64,000 nucleotides of DNA from Sulfurovum xiamenensis. GTDB taxonomy: Bacteria > Campylobacterota > Campylobacteria > Campylobacterales > Sulfurovaceae. Numbering within the stretch: the first letter of the stretch is position 1; every line of letters begins with the position of its first letter. The DNA lies in assembly GCF_030347995.1 (NCBI RefSeq), contig NZ_JAQIBC010000003.1, forward strand, positions 124,001-188,000, in the 5' to 3' direction. Made by a program: the position numbers and the translations under genes. Positions 44,342 to 53,899 of this stretch are shown here, in pieces. A model generated the notes under the pieces. That model was given only the letters and a program-made list of their open reading frames with translations. It was not told where the DNA came from and did not search any database.

Positions 44342-44857
44342 TTATAATGATTTTTTGATTGATCTTCCAAATAACATACCTACAATAACAGCAGGAATGC
44401 TTCCTGCAAGTGTTATCCAAAAGAATGATTTAAACACATAATCATAAAATGGTTCTTGCTGTGCTTTATACGCTTCAATAAATTCAGGTGATGCATCTGA
44501 AAAAATTTCAGGTACAGATAATCCTTCCTGAAAATATCCAGTCCATCCAAATAAGAATGCTGTTATCAACAGTACAATCATTGCATATTTGACTCCAATG
44601 AGTTTATACCAACGTTTCTTTTCTATTAAAATTTCATATCCTGCTTTCCCTCCAACAATATAGGCAAAGAAGTAAAATATTAAAATACCTATTAAAATAT
44701 TAATTCTATATTGATCTGTAAAAACCCACACAAGAGAATATATGAAGCCTTCCTTATCTGCCCCTATAACAAATATAATATAGATAAGAATTACACCTAT
44801 AGTTGCAGATTTTAGTGATTTTCTTCTGCCTATCTTTTTTGCTAATTCAATATTCAT
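44342..44857 (-). CDS. four-helix membrane protein, unknown function
   Basis: 171 residues with four hydrophobic helices (about 16-34, 52-70, 90-108, 145-163). Basic start (KKIGRRKSLKS) and end (RSIKKSL) with an acidic loop (SDASPEFIEAYKAQQ). No family recognised. On the same strand as its neighbours and 42 bp upstream of the endopeptidase gene. ATG with a weak ribosome site. Confidence 0.7.
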   Translation of the reverse strand: MNIELAKKIGRRKSLKSATIGVILIYIIFVIGADKEGFIYSLVWVFTDQYRINILIGILIFYFFAYIVGGKAGYEILIEKKRWYKLIGVKYAMIVLLITAFLFGWTGYFQEGLSVPEIFSDASPEFIEAYKAQQEPFYDYVFKSFFWITLAGSIPAVIVGMLFGRSIKKSL

Positions 44858-44901
44858 CTATATACTCTTTTAAACATATCTCAGAAAGATCTTTATAACA
44901 C

Positions 44902-45399
44902 TCAAAGTATTTTTTCAGGCTTATGCTCGATGAATGTTGCTTTTACTCTTTTAGAAACAAGCATATACGGAATCCATATTACTGCTCCTACTAAACTTCG
45001 TGTGAACTCTTTAGTTGTTGCTGGATCAAACATAGGTTCATCCGTAATAACAAGTGAACCGACCCATGCATCCAAAGTGATAAAGACAAGAGAGAATAGA
45101 ATAATGGCAATATAAATCTTAGGGAATAGATAATGTTTAGTAAAAAATAGATAAACAAGATAGATAGATGCAAGCACTAAAAATGTATTACCAAGTGCTT
45201 CACCGATCAGTAGTGGACCCCAGAGTGAATTGTAAGCTTCTGTACCCGGAGTTGTCAATACCTCAAATGATCCATCTGTAAAGATAGAATAGTACATTGG
45301 ACCGTATTCATATATTAATCTGATGGGGGCAACTACAACCCCAATACCAACCAGTATCAACCATCCACCCAAGCCTTTTAAATTATCTTTATCTTTCAT
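44902..45399 (-). CDS. DUF2569 membrane protein
   Basis: 165 residues matching DUF2569. The diagnostic opening is LKGLGGWLILVGIGVVVAPIRL, then helices near 70, 95 and 135, and a closing IWIPYMLVSKRVKATF. The function of DUF2569 is unknown. Next to the DUF2167 gene and transcribed in the same direction. Confidence 0.85.
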   Translation of the reverse strand: MKDKDNLKGLGGWLILVGIGVVVAPIRLIYEYGPMYYSIFTDGSFEVLTTPGTEAYNSLWGPLLIGEALGNTFLVLASIYLVYLFFTKHYLFPKIYIAIILFSLVFITLDAWVGSLVITDEPMFDPATTKEFTRSLVGAVIWIPYMLVSKRVKATFIEHKPEKIL

Positions 45400-45510
45400 G
45401 TTCTCCCCATGTTAAGTTTCTCTATATTTGTACCGCATAGCTTATATAGGCTATTTATCTGTTATGTCTTTTTTTATTCTGATCTAAGATATACGCCATA
45501 AGAATCCTAA

Positions 45511-46476
45511 TTATTGTTTAATCTCAGTATCATCTTTATCTATATTCTCATTTACTACTGTTTCTTCTATAATTTCATCATTTTTCTTACGACTAAAGAG
45601 TTTCTTCACAAAAGCACCAGCACCGATAAGAAGGAAAATCCATAATTTTTTCAAAAACAGTAATATTGTTGCTAAAATACCGACCTTTGCTGCAACCTTA
45701 CCAGCAACTAATGCACCAATTCCATATGCTGCGACCGTATCGATATCAGGGTTGAAATCTGCATAGCGTGAACCCTCATTGAAGTCTGCTATTTTCAAGA
45801 CTGTATCAATTTTAGAATTTATCATATCCAACTGATCCATACCTGCAATAAAGTTTAAGACCAAAACACCTTTTCGTCCTAACACTCGAATATTGTAATT
45901 GAGCGTATTGATCTCTTGTGAACCGAACTTGATCTCTTTCGCCCAATGCAGCTTATGTGTTTTTTCATCGTAGTATGGTTTAGCAGCCCATCCAATCAAG
46001 CTAATGGCATCATACCCTTGTTTTATACGTTCTTGACTCGCATTAGCAGTACTCTCTTTCATGTCAGAGAGAAGTTCATCATAATTTATTTTATCGGCAT
46101 CCTCATCAGAGACATAACCATCTTCCACATATTCAACTGTCACACCCCAAGCGGTATTGTCATACGGTGTTACCCCGGTAGGGAAAATCATACCCAGTGT
46201 TTTTTCTCCTCCAGGAGGGTTCCCCCATATTTTTACCAACACAGTTTCTGTATCTTCCGGACTAAGATAATAAAAGTTTTCTGGCACTTGTAGTGTTGCC
46301 ACACCATTAGGTAATTTTATCTCACCTTGTTGAGGATTCAGTGAATCCAAAATTTTGTTAGCTTCAGTAATATATTGCTCTTGCTCTTGCTCTGCCGTTA
46401 AATTTGTCTCATTTTCAGCCATCAGTTGATTTGAAAACAACATAATGAATGTAAAAATTACTCCAAAATACTTCAT
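45511..46476 (-). CDS. DUF2167 exported membrane protein
   Basis: 321 residues. Signal peptide (residues 1-20, ending LMA), a long extracytoplasmic domain with GEIKLPNGVATLQVPENFYYLS and LSPEDTETVLVKIWGNPPG, a NYNIRVLGRKGVLVLNFIAG block, and one or two membrane helices near the end (about 262-290) with a basic and acidic tail. This is the DUF2167 pattern. Function unknown. First gene of the minus-strand group. Confidence 0.87.
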   Translation of the reverse strand: MKYFGVIFTFIMLFSNQLMAENETNLTAEQEQEQYITEANKILDSLNPQQGEIKLPNGVATLQVPENFYYLSPEDTETVLVKIWGNPPGGEKTLGMIFPTGVTPYDNTAWGVTVEYVEDGYVSDEDADKINYDELLSDMKESTANASQERIKQGYDAISLIGWAAKPYYDEKTHKLHWAKEIKFGSQEINTLNYNIRVLGRKGVLVLNFIAGMDQLDMINSKIDTVLKIADFNEGSRYADFNPDIDTVAAYGIGALVAGKVAAKVGILATILLFLKKLWIFLLIGAGAFVKKLFSRKKNDEIIEETVVNENIDKDDTEIKQ

Positions 46477-46557
46477 GTACTCTTCTCCCTCTTTATATAT
46501 TAATATAAGTTATTATATAAAATTAGGATATATAGAAGCTTAATTAAATCTTAACCT

Positions 46558-46566
46558 TGATACAAT
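46558..46566 (+). promoter_or_regulatory. extended -10 promoter for the 46594 lipoprotein
   Basis: TGATACAAT, an extended -10, 36 bp before the ATG, in the gap between divergent genes. Confidence 0.55.
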
Positions 46567-46593
46567 CTTAAACTTCAAAATTTAGGATGTTTA

Positions 46594-47148
46594 ATGAAAA
46601 AAATTATAATAATCTCCAGTGCTCTATTACTAACAGGTATCTTTAGTGGATGTGCAAGTTCATCATCACCGACTACTCCTCAAGAGGTTCGTGATTCAGT
46701 AGGCAGTGGTATGTTCAGTACCAAAAAAGATAGCTTTGTTGTTAATCGTCCATATTATAAAGTTGCTAGTTTACTTCAAAGGAATTCAAATAAATGTCTA
46801 AATAAAGCATTTAAACATACAAGTACAACACATAATGGATACTACATGCAAACAAGTACGGACACCATGTACTATAAAACAAAGTTTAAAAGAGGCCGTA
46901 CATTATCAACTTTAGAAGTAAAAGGTGATTCAGATAGTCTACAATCAGGTATGACATCTGCTATTTATGGTGAGGCTTTCAAAGATGGTTATTTTATTGC
47001 AGTTGTAGATTTACATAATAAAGGTAATAAAACACAAGTTGATATTTATCGCGGATCAATGTTAATGGGGGTTCAAGAAGATATTGTTAACGCTATAAAG
47101 AATTGGGCAAAAACTGGATCTAGATCATGCCCAAATATTGCACCATAA
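46594..47148 (+). CDS. lipoprotein, unknown function
   Basis: 184 residues. Lipoprotein signal ending IFSGC (Cys 19), then a Ser/Pro-rich linker and a domain with no family I recognise. It contains VNRPYYKVASLLQRNSNKC and a GVQEDIVNAIKNWAKTG helix. An extra C-terminal Cys is present. AGGA before the ATG. Followed by two more small exported proteins on the same strand. Confidence 0.75.
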   Translation: MKKIIIISSALLLTGIFSGCASSSSPTTPQEVRDSVGSGMFSTKKDSFVVNRPYYKVASLLQRNSNKCLNKAFKHTSTTHNGYYMQTSTDTMYYKTKFKRGRTLSTLEVKGDSDSLQSGMTSAIYGEAFKDGYFIAVVDLHNKGNKTQVDIYRGSMLMGVQEDIVNAIKNWAKTGSRSCPNIAP

Positions 47149-47150
47149 TT

Positions 47151-47672
47151 ATGTTACGTAAATTATTATTTTATACCCTCACTAGTGTAGTACTACTGCT
47201 GAATGGCTGCTCTTCTTCACCAGGAGCTTATCAGCAGCAGGGCAAGAAAAATCTTACCGTGAATGTCAAGGCTGACAGTAGTACATATTTAGAAGTGTAT
47301 GAATTGGATGGACCGTGTAATCAGAAGATGAAAGGGGAAGTGAAACTCCAGAACGGGATAAACAAGTTTGCACTTATGAATAATAAACACTATTATCTTC
47401 GAATTAATTTTAAGACAGTGTCATTATTGTCCGGATCACAAAATATAACATTAGGTGCATATGTTACACCAAAGAGTAACTACATATATTCCATGAATGC
47501 CGTCTATGAAGATGATATGTATGATGTTGAAATCAAGAAACGCAACATACATAGTCATAAAGCAACTAGAATGACGATAAAACCTTTAGAAACGTGTAAA
47601 GAAAAGGATGGTAAACCTTTTATATCAATAGAGTGGCTTCCTGCATTAAATAAAAGTGTTGAAGTTCTCTAA
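47151..47672 (+). CDS. small lipoprotein, unknown function
   Basis: 173 residues from the ATG at 47151. Lipoprotein signal ending LLNGC (Cys at about 19). The domain has beta-rich repeats (VNVKADSSTYLEVYELDG, then KGEVKLQNGINKF) and an ICK-like basic stretch (KKRNIHSHKAT). No named family recognised. I prefer 47151 over an upstream ATG at 47127 because the latter puts a poor MPKYCTII extension in front of a clean signal peptide. It starts 2 bp after the previous stop. Confidence 0.72.
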   Translation: MLRKLLFYTLTSVVLLLNGCSSSPGAYQQQGKKNLTVNVKADSSTYLEVYELDGPCNQKMKGEVKLQNGINKFALMNNKHYYLRINFKTVSLLSGSQNITLGAYVTPKSNYIYSMNAVYEDDMYDVEIKKRNIHSHKATRMTIKPLETCKEKDGKPFISIEWLPALNKSVEVL

Positions 47673-47735
47673 GTCATTTATATTTCTACGCTGAAATATG
47701 ACAGTTACAATAAAAACTTTAGGAGAGCATGACAC

Positions 47736-48290
47736 ATGAAAAAATTCTTATTCGTATTTACTACACTATGCATTGTTACTGTAAATGCAGAAATTTATAA
47801 GATTGAGACAAAAGGAAATTTAGAATCAAAATACCCAACTAATTGTATTGAAGTAAAAGAACTTAGTAATACAAACACTCCTGCAGATATTTTTGTTGGT
47901 ATTGCAAAGTGTCTAGAGAAATCAGATTATCAAAAAGCCGGTGAACTCTATTTTGCTGCATTGGCATATGGGCGTTTCGATGCACATAGAGTCAAAGACC
48001 AGACTGCACATCAAGCAATTCCTGTTTTACGAATGAATTATTTAGGCAATTTAAATGAAACTGATACGAATGAGTTTCAATTAGCACTAAAAAGAGTCAA
48101 TGGTGAGCTAAATACAATATGCAGTGCATTAAAAGAATTAGGCAAACCAGCCTATTATCCAAATTATATGATTCAGCATGGTATGGGTGCTTTTTTAGAG
48201 GAGCAGTCAAAAAGTGCTTTGGTTAATAATTTTGATTCTGACAAAGCATGGGAAGATGTATTAACCAACTATGTAAAGTGTACAAAATAA
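47736..48290 (+). CDS. exported protein, unknown function
   Basis: 184 residues. Clean signal peptide (1-19, ending VNA), then a soluble domain with four cysteines (in NCIEV, AKCLE, TICSA, VKCTK), probably in two disulfides. Blocks such as YQKAGELYFAALAYGRFDAHR and ALKRVNGELNTICSALKELG look like a helical repeat fold. I do not recognise the family. AGGAG site. Last of three plus-strand exported proteins in the block; a 13-bp hairpin follows. Confidence 0.72.
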   Translation: MKKFLFVFTTLCIVTVNAEIYKIETKGNLESKYPTNCIEVKELSNTNTPADIFVGIAKCLEKSDYQKAGELYFAALAYGRFDAHRVKDQTAHQAIPVLRMNYLGNLNETDTNEFQLALKRVNGELNTICSALKELGKPAYYPNYMIQHGMGAFLEEQSKSALVNNFDSDKAWEDVLTNYVKCTK

Positions 48291-48300
48291 TGAAGTTATC

Positions 48301-48335
48301 AAAACCTTATAAAATAGAGAACTTTATAAGGTTTT
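48301..48335. terminator. 13-bp two-way terminator hairpin
   Basis: AAAACCTTATAAA / TTTATAAGGTTTT (48301-48313 with 48323-48335) with a 9-base loop, perfect, between convergent genes. Confidence 0.7.
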
Positions 48336-48337
48336 AA
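48314..48337. repeat. right copy of the boundary repeat
   Basis: Near-copy (21 of 24 bases) of 42661-42684; the 3' 15 bases match exactly. Confidence 0.6.
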
Positions 48338-48414
48338 CTCATCTCCATCGTCTTGATGAGGATGCACACAACAAATAAGCAATCCATAATTGTAGTGTAC
48401 ACTACAATTTTTAT

Positions 48415-48762
48415 TTAGTCGTCATTATGTAGTTGTCCACTAAAGTCAAAGCCAAACTTCATTTTGTTGGCTATTTCTTCTTGTACCTCGTCTATGAGGT
48501 CATCCGTTCTGCCTTCTATCTGTTCTATGAAAAATTTTTGTTCTCTTTCCCGTTTAAAGGTATGTACTTTGTAAGGTTTGTCGGTACCATGTTCTTCTAT
48601 AAACTTATCGATCGTATCTTCCCAAATGAAGGTTAGCTCATGTTCTATGGTTTGTGGTTCTTTATCACCGGGTAAGGTATAGTTAAATGCTACCGTATCC
48701 GTGAAGGATATGGTAGCATACGCTTTATCTTCTTTTTGAGACGTTACTTCATTGTTTGTCAT
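48415..48762 (-). CDS. 115-residue soluble protein, unknown function
   Basis: 115 residues, no signal or membrane helix. Blocks FTDTVAFNYTLPGDKEP and EHELTFIWEDTIDKFIEEHG, then a charged helical end with EVQEEIANKMKFG. I do not recognise a family. Strong AAAGGAC site before the ATG. Alone on its strand, at the right edge of the accessory block. Confidence 0.7.
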   Translation of the reverse strand: MTNNEVTSQKEDKAYATISFTDTVAFNYTLPGDKEPQTIEHELTFIWEDTIDKFIEEHGTDKPYKVHTFKREREQKFFIEQIEGRTDDLIDEVQEEIANKMKFGFDFSGQLHNDD

Positions 48763-49047
48763 GATTATGTCCTTTAGTATGTTGTTTATTCACTCTTATA
48801 TCAAAGATAGCTTTAAATAGGATAAATTTTATCTGATTTGTCTTTTTTCTACCAATAGAGTTATTTTTTGTATCTCATTTTTGGACTTTATACCTTTTCT
48901 CACTTCACCTACAGAGAGTAAGAACAAGAAAGTTCTGCTAAAAGAATGTCAATATGACATACTTTTCTCTTCCCTTTTTTCTTTTGGTCTATACTTAATC
49001 ATCAAATTTAAAGCAACACAGACGAACAAGTGATAAGGTTTTATAAC

Positions 49048-49392
49048 ATGACAAGAGAAGACCCTAAAAAATTCGGTAATCAGAGCGAGACCTTGGCCAC
49101 ACGTTTTTTAGAACAGAAAGGTTTCATGATCTTGGAGCGTAATTATTTCGCAAGAAAACTTGGTGAGATAGATATCATCGCCAGTTGTAATGATAGCTTG
49201 CATTTTATAGACGTGAAGAGCGGAAAAACAGAGTTTGATCCTGTCTATAATGTGACACCTTCTAAACTCCGAAAGATCATCAACTCTGCACATTACTATA
49301 TGAAAACAAAAAACATTGACAGTGCATTTAGTATCGATGCACTGATCATTCGGTATGATGAGGTAGAATTTATAGAGAATGTTACGCTATAA
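49048..49392 (+). CDS. yraN: YraN/UPF0102 family endonuclease-like protein
   Basis: About 114 residues. Family blocks: FGNQSETLATRFLEQKGF, ILERNYFARKLGEIDII and FIDVKSGKT, with the PD-(D/E)XK-like catalytic residues (GEIDII, VKSG). YraN is a small Holliday-junction-resolvase-like protein of unsettled role. I chose ATG at 49048 with AAGG at good spacing over a GTG at 49030. Confidence 0.9.
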   Translation: MTREDPKKFGNQSETLATRFLEQKGFMILERNYFARKLGEIDIIASCNDSLHFIDVKSGKTEFDPVYNVTPSKLRKIINSAHYYMKTKNIDSAFSIDALIIRYDEVEFIENVTL

Positions 49393-49422
49393 TCTGCTCA
49401 ATGATACTTTAAAGGCACCTAT

Positions 49423-50214
49423 ATGAGACTCTCCGATGTGCAGCTTCAACAATTTCATCAAAATGGTTTTATTGTCTTACGAAATTTTTTACCCCAAGAA
49501 AAATGTGACGCGATACTGGATGTCGCCAAAGCACATTTAGAACATAAAATTGAACCGATTGAAACAGAGATAGGGTATGATGAGAGATCCAAAGAGTATC
49601 GTACCGAGGTGGTGGATTACAGCAGTGGATCCAATGAAACGCATATGATCGTCCGCAGGTTACGGCAGGTGTATGAGAGAGATATTCTTTTCAAAGAGTG
49701 GATGGAAGATGTCGATATCCGTCCTGTTTTACAGCAGATACTGGATGACAGAGTGGTCATCACGACCGCCCATCATAACTCTATCATGACAAAAATGCCT
49801 CATTACAGCAGAGCAACAGCTTGGCATCAGGACAGAAGGTATTGGCGTTATTCAGATAATAATCTGGTGAGTGTATGGCTGGCTTTGGATGATGAGTACA
49901 GTGAGAATGGTGTGCTTGAATTCATACCTGGAAGCCATTTGATGCAATTCAAGCCTGAACAGTTTGATGTAAAAGAGTATTTTAGGGAAGATACGCAAGA
50001 GAATGCCGAACTGATAGCGAAAAAAGTCTCTACCCCACTCAAAAAAGGCGATGTGATCATCTTCCATTCTTTACTGCTGCATAGAGCCAATAAGAACAGT
50101 ACAGATCAAGCTAAAATATCATTTGTCTATACGGTCAAAGGGGAGAGGACGATGGCCATAGAAGGATCACGTTCTTCCCAATATCCAGAGATCATGTTGG
50201 AAGAAGTTGAATAA
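49423..50214 (+). CDS. phytanoyl-CoA dioxygenase (PhyH) family protein
   Basis: 263 residues, Fe(II)/2-oxoglutarate oxygenase fold. The metal site is H135 and D137 (WHQDRRYW) with the distal H220 (LLLHRAN) and R221 for 2-oxoglutarate. The GVLEFIPGSH block is typical of PhyH. Substrate unknown. AAAGG site, 31 bp after yraN. The downstream gap contains the trxA promoter. Confidence 0.87.
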   Translation: MRLSDVQLQQFHQNGFIVLRNFLPQEKCDAILDVAKAHLEHKIEPIETEIGYDERSKEYRTEVVDYSSGSNETHMIVRRLRQVYERDILFKEWMEDVDIRPVLQQILDDRVVITTAHHNSIMTKMPHYSRATAWHQDRRYWRYSDNNLVSVWLALDDEYSENGVLEFIPGSHLMQFKPEQFDVKEYFREDTQENAELIAKKVSTPLKKGDVIIFHSLLLHRANKNSTDQAKISFVYTVKGERTMAIEGSRSSQYPEIMLEEVE

Positions 50215-50308
50215 GAGAAGTTTTATCCTAGTTGTATATAATTAGGACAAAAGATAGATAATTTAAAAAAATATAAGCTATAACAATAGTTTTTATAAGA
50301 AATTAGGT

Positions 50309-50314
50309 TATACT
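50309..50314 (+). promoter_or_regulatory. -10 box for trxA
   Basis: TATACT in GGTTATACTATT, 30 bp before the trxA ATG. Confidence 0.55.
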
Positions 50315-50343
50315 ATTTGTATACAAATTTAAAGGAATTAAAT

Positions 50344-50661
50344 ATGGGAAAATATGTAGATTTAACAGCTGAAAATTTTGATGCGACTATCGCTGAAGGT
50401 GTAACAATGGTAGATTTTTGGGCTCCATGGTGTGGACCTTGTAGAATGATCGCTCCAGTGATCGAAGAGCTTGCAGAAGATTTTGAAGGGAAAGCGACTA
50501 TCTGTAAAGTGAATACAGACGAGCAGCAAGATATCGCAGTAAAATATGGTATCAGATCTATTCCAGCGATCCTTTTCTTTAAAGACGGTGAATTGGTAGA
50601 CCAAATGGTAGGTGCAGCTTCTAAAGACGCATTCGCTGAAAAACTTAACGCACAACTCTAA
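50344..50661 (+). CDS. trxA: thioredoxin
   Basis: 105 residues. Active-site WCGPC with the surrounding DFWAPWCGPCRMIAPVIEEL, the cis-proline in IRSIPAILFF, and GAASKDAF near the end. A normal cytoplasmic thioredoxin reduced by TrxB. I chose the ATG at 50344 (MGKYVDL) with AAAGGAATT. Followed by a strong terminator and then trxB. Confidence 0.98.
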   Translation: MGKYVDLTAENFDATIAEGVTMVDFWAPWCGPCRMIAPVIEELAEDFEGKATICKVNTDEQQDIAVKYGIRSIPAILFFKDGELVDQMVGAASKDAFAEKLNAQL

Positions 50662-50669
50662 ATGATACA

Positions 50670-50696
50670 TTTAAGAGGGGGTCTTCCTCTCTTAAA
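50670..50696 (+). terminator. terminator after trxA
   Basis: TTTAAGAGGGG / CCTCTCTTAAA stem (11 bp, one G-T pair) with a 5-base loop, followed by ACTTCTTTC. Confidence 0.7.
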
Positions 50697-50758
50697 ACTT
50701 CTTTCATATCTATATTTAGATAAAATCTTCTAAAATTTTTAACCAAGTATTTTCATTG

Positions 50759-50764
50759 TATAAT
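50759..50764 (+). promoter_or_regulatory. -10 box for trxB
   Basis: TATAAT in TTGTATAATAG, 45 bp before the trxB ATG. Confidence 0.65.
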
Positions 50765-50808
50765 AGATAGTATTTGCTTAAGTATTTTACTTAGTTCAAG
50801 GATTCATA

Positions 50809-51747
50809 ATGTTAGACTGCGCAATCATCGGTGGCGGTCCAGCTGGACTTACAGCAGGATTATATACGACACGTGGTGGGCTTAAAAATGTTACACTGTT
50901 TGAGACGGGTATGCCTGGCGGGCAGATCACACAGAGTTCTGAGATAGAGAACTACCCCGGATTCTTTGAACATGATAAAACAGGTATGGACTTCATGGAT
51001 ACCTGGCAAAAGCAGTGTTTCCACTTTGGTCTTAGACATGAGATGAAAAAAGTAGAGCGTGTGGCAAAAACAGGTGAACACTTTACTGTGACACTTGAAG
51101 GTGGAGAGAGTGTTGAAGCACTGACCGTGATCGTCTGTACAGGTTCTACACCGAAAAGAGCTGGTATTAAAGGGGAAGATGAATACTTTGGAAAAGGTGT
51201 AAGCACCTGTGCTACGTGTGACGGATTCTTTTATAAAGACAAACCCGTTACCGTACTTGGTGGGGGTGATACCGCACTTGAGGAAGCATTTTACCTTTCC
51301 AATATCTGTTCGGATGTTTATGTGGTACATCGAAGAGATACATTCAGAGCGGCACCCGCAACTATAGACAGAGCGATGAGAAAAGAGAATATACATTTTG
51401 TTACCAACGCTGTGATCGATGAAATAGTTGGAGACGCAATGGGTGTGACGGGTGTCAATATCAAACACAATGACGGTACAATGACACATATGGATAATAC
51501 CGGACTTTTTGTGTTTGTAGGACACAATGTAAACAACGAAGTCCTTAAAGATCAAAACGGTGATTTTATCTGTGAGATGAATCAGCGAGGGCAAGTGATC
51601 GTAGATCTATGTATGAGAACATCGGTCGAAGGGCTTTATGCGGCAGGAGATATACGTATAGAAGCACCAAAACAAGTAGTTTCAGCAGCAGGTGACGGTT
51701 CAGTGGCCGCACTTCAAGTAATTTCATATATTCAGGAGCAACAATAG
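50809..51747 (+). CDS. trxB: thioredoxin-disulfide reductase
   Basis: 312 residues. FAD fold [14 protein letters not shown] near residue 6, redox-active CATC (C134, C137, with CDGFF), NADPH fold [12 protein letters not shown] near 150, and a C-terminal AAGDIR. Complete TrxB. The next gene dapB starts directly after the stop (TAGATG). Electron donor to TrxA. Confidence 0.97.
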   Translation: MLDCAIIGGGPAGLTAGLYTTRGGLKNVTLFETGMPGGQITQSSEIENYPGFFEHDKTGMDFMDTWQKQCFHFGLRHEMKKVERVAKTGEHFTVTLEGGESVEALTVIVCTGSTPKRAGIKGEDEYFGKGVSTCATCDGFFYKDKPVTVLGGGDTALEEAFYLSNICSDVYVVHRRDTFRAAPATIDRAMRKENIHFVTNAVIDEIVGDAMGVTGVNIKHNDGTMTHMDNTGLFVFVGHNVNNEVLKDQNGDFICEMNQRGQVIVDLCMRTSVEGLYAAGDIRIEAPKQVVSAAGDGSVAALQVISYIQEQQ

Positions 51748-52515
51748 ATGGCAAAGATCGGAATAGTAGGCAGTACAGGTAGAATGGGTGAGCACCTGAT
51801 TAAAAATATTTTAGAAAATGAAGCATTGGAACTGAGTGTATTACATGTATTTGGTGAACTAACAAGAGATGTTCCGTCTGATGTATTGGTCACCAACAGT
51901 ATGAAAGCTGTGCTTGAAAATTGTGATGTAGTGATTGACTTTTCCGCACCTGAAGCAACACAGGAACTTTGTGAAGAGGCTTTGAAAAATCCTACACCAT
52001 TGGTGATTGCAACCACAGGATTCACTGCACATCAGCAAAATCTCCTCAAAGAAGCTTCAAAAGAAATGCCGGTCCTTTATGCTTCAAATATGTCAGCAGG
52101 GATTGCTTTGCTTAAACAATTGGTCGAGCAGGTAGCAGCGACACTGGAAGATTTTGATATCGAAATCGTGGAACAGCACCATAGACATAAAGTGGATGCA
52201 CCAAGTGGTACTGCTTTAACATTGGGTGAGTTTGCTGCAAAAGGAAGAGGCTTGGATCTTGATGCTGTACGGGTATCAGGAAGAGATGGTCAGATCGGAG
52301 CAAGATCTAAAGATGAGATCGCTGTGATGGCACTCCGCGGAGGAGATATCGTAGGTCGACATACGGTTGGTTTTTACAATGATGGTGAGTTTTTAGAACT
52401 CAACCATACAGCCACCAGTAGAGAGACTTTTTCAAAAGGTGCGATCCGTGCAGCAACATGGCTCGTAAATCAAAAGAGTGGTCTTTACTCTATAAATGAT
52501 TGTTTAGGAATTTAA
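51748..52515 (+). CDS. dapB: 4-hydroxy-tetrahydrodipicolinate reductase
   Basis: 255 residues. DapB makes tetrahydrodipicolinate in the lysine/diaminopimelate pathway. Nucleotide fold IGIVGSTGRMGEHL, catalytic block EQHHRHKVDAPSGTAL, and a C-terminal FNDGEFLELNHTA-like stretch. Part of a trxB-dapB-purF unit; a GGAG in the trxB end serves as ribosome site. Confidence 0.96.
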   Translation: MAKIGIVGSTGRMGEHLIKNILENEALELSVLHVFGELTRDVPSDVLVTNSMKAVLENCDVVIDFSAPEATQELCEEALKNPTPLVIATTGFTAHQQNLLKEASKEMPVLYASNMSAGIALLKQLVEQVAATLEDFDIEIVEQHHRHKVDAPSGTALTLGEFAAKGRGLDLDAVRVSGRDGQIGARSKDEIAVMALRGGDIVGRHTVGFYNDGEFLELNHTATSRETFSKGAIRAATWLVNQKSGLYSINDCLGI

Positions 52516-52516
52516 T

Positions 52517-53887
52517 ATGTGTGCAATAGTTGGTGTGTTCGGTGCAAAAAAAGCTTCTACAGTAGCGTATTATTCGCTCTTTTCAATGCAACATCGTGGA
52601 CAAGAAGCTACGGGTATTTCCGCAGCCAATGGGAAGCGTATCGCTACGTATAAAAAGCGTGGTATGGTATCAGATGTTTTCTCTCAGGATATATTAGATA
52701 GTTTGGATGGTAGATGTGCTGTAGGACATAACCGTTATTCAACAGCAGGAAGTGAATCTGCCGGAGATGCACAGCCTGTATTTGCCAAGTATAAGCTCGG
52801 AGAGATATCCGTCGTACATAATGGTAATCTTGTCAATAAACATGAAGTAAGAAATGAACTGATAGATAGAGGTGCTATTTTTCAAACCGATATGGATACT
52901 GAAAATATTATTCACCTGATAGCAAAATCCCAAAAAGATTCTTTGGTGGACCGTATCAAGGATATGCTGACAAAGATAGAAGGGGCATATTGTTTAGCCA
53001 TCCAAAGCCGCTCTAAAATGTTTGTGATCCGTGACCGTTTTGGTATCCGTCCTCTCAGCCTGGGTAAACTAAGTGACGGTGGATATATTGTCGCGTCTGA
53101 AACCTGTGCCTTCGATCTGGTAGGGGCAGAGTTTATACGTGATGTAGAACCTGGAGAAATGCTTATCTTTGAAGAGGGGAAAGAACCTGTTTCAGAACAG
53201 GTTTTCGAACCGGATTTCCACCCTTGTGCTTTTGAATATATCTACTTTGCCAGACCAGACTCTATCATCGATGGTAAAAATGTGTATGAAATGCGTTTAG
53301 AAATGGGAAAAAGACTCGCTCAAGAGACTCCTGCGGATGTGGATCTTGTGCTTCCTGTCCCTGATTCGGGTGTAGCTGCTGCCAAGGGCTATGCAGATGG
53401 TCTGGGTGTCCCTTTTGAGATGGGTATCGTACGTAACCACTATGTAGGACGTACCTTTATTGAACCGACACAGGAGATACGTGACCTGAAGGTCAAACTG
53501 AAGCTCTCTCCGGTCAAACATCTGATAGAAGGGAAAAGAGTAGCCATCATTGATGACTCTCTGGTACGTGGTACGACGTCTAAACAGATCGTACGTATGC
53601 TTAAAGAGGCAGGTGCAAAAGAGGTACATATGCGTATTGCTGCACCTGAGATCAAATATCCATGCCGTTATGGTATCGATACTCCAACAAAAGTCGAGTT
53701 GATCTCTACAAAATACACACCAGAAGAGATCGCCGATAAAATTGATGCGGACTCACTAGGTTTTCTCTCTATTGAAGGGTTAAAAGAGTCGCTTGGAACG
53801 GAAAGACACTACTCTTTGGTAAGCTTTGATGGAAACTATTTTGCAGGGGGTAATGCAGATAGCCCAGGGTGTGCCGGAGGCTGTTAG
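52517..53887 (+). CDS. purF: amidophosphoribosyltransferase
   Basis: 456 residues. First step of purine synthesis. The N-terminal nucleophile is Cys2 (MCAIVGVFG), with MQHRGQEATGIS and GHNRYSTAG of the glutaminase domain. The PRPP motif VAIIDDSLVRGTTS lies in the C-terminal half, and conserved Fe-S-type cysteines (near HPCAFE, YPCRYG, SPGCAGGC) remain. One base gap from dapB. Confidence 0.97.
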   Translation: MCAIVGVFGAKKASTVAYYSLFSMQHRGQEATGISAANGKRIATYKKRGMVSDVFSQDILDSLDGRCAVGHNRYSTAGSESAGDAQPVFAKYKLGEISVVHNGNLVNKHEVRNELIDRGAIFQTDMDTENIIHLIAKSQKDSLVDRIKDMLTKIEGAYCLAIQSRSKMFVIRDRFGIRPLSLGKLSDGGYIVASETCAFDLVGAEFIRDVEPGEMLIFEEGKEPVSEQVFEPDFHPCAFEYIYFARPDSIIDGKNVYEMRLEMGKRLAQETPADVDLVLPVPDSGVAAAKGYADGLGVPFEMGIVRNHYVGRTFIEPTQEIRDLKVKLKLSPVKHLIEGKRVAIIDDSLVRGTTSKQIVRMLKEAGAKEVHMRIAAPEIKYPCRYGIDTPTKVELISTKYTPEEIADKIDADSLGFLSIEGLKESLGTERHYSLVSFDGNYFAGGNADSPGCAGGC

Positions 53888-53899
53888 ATCTATTTAGAA

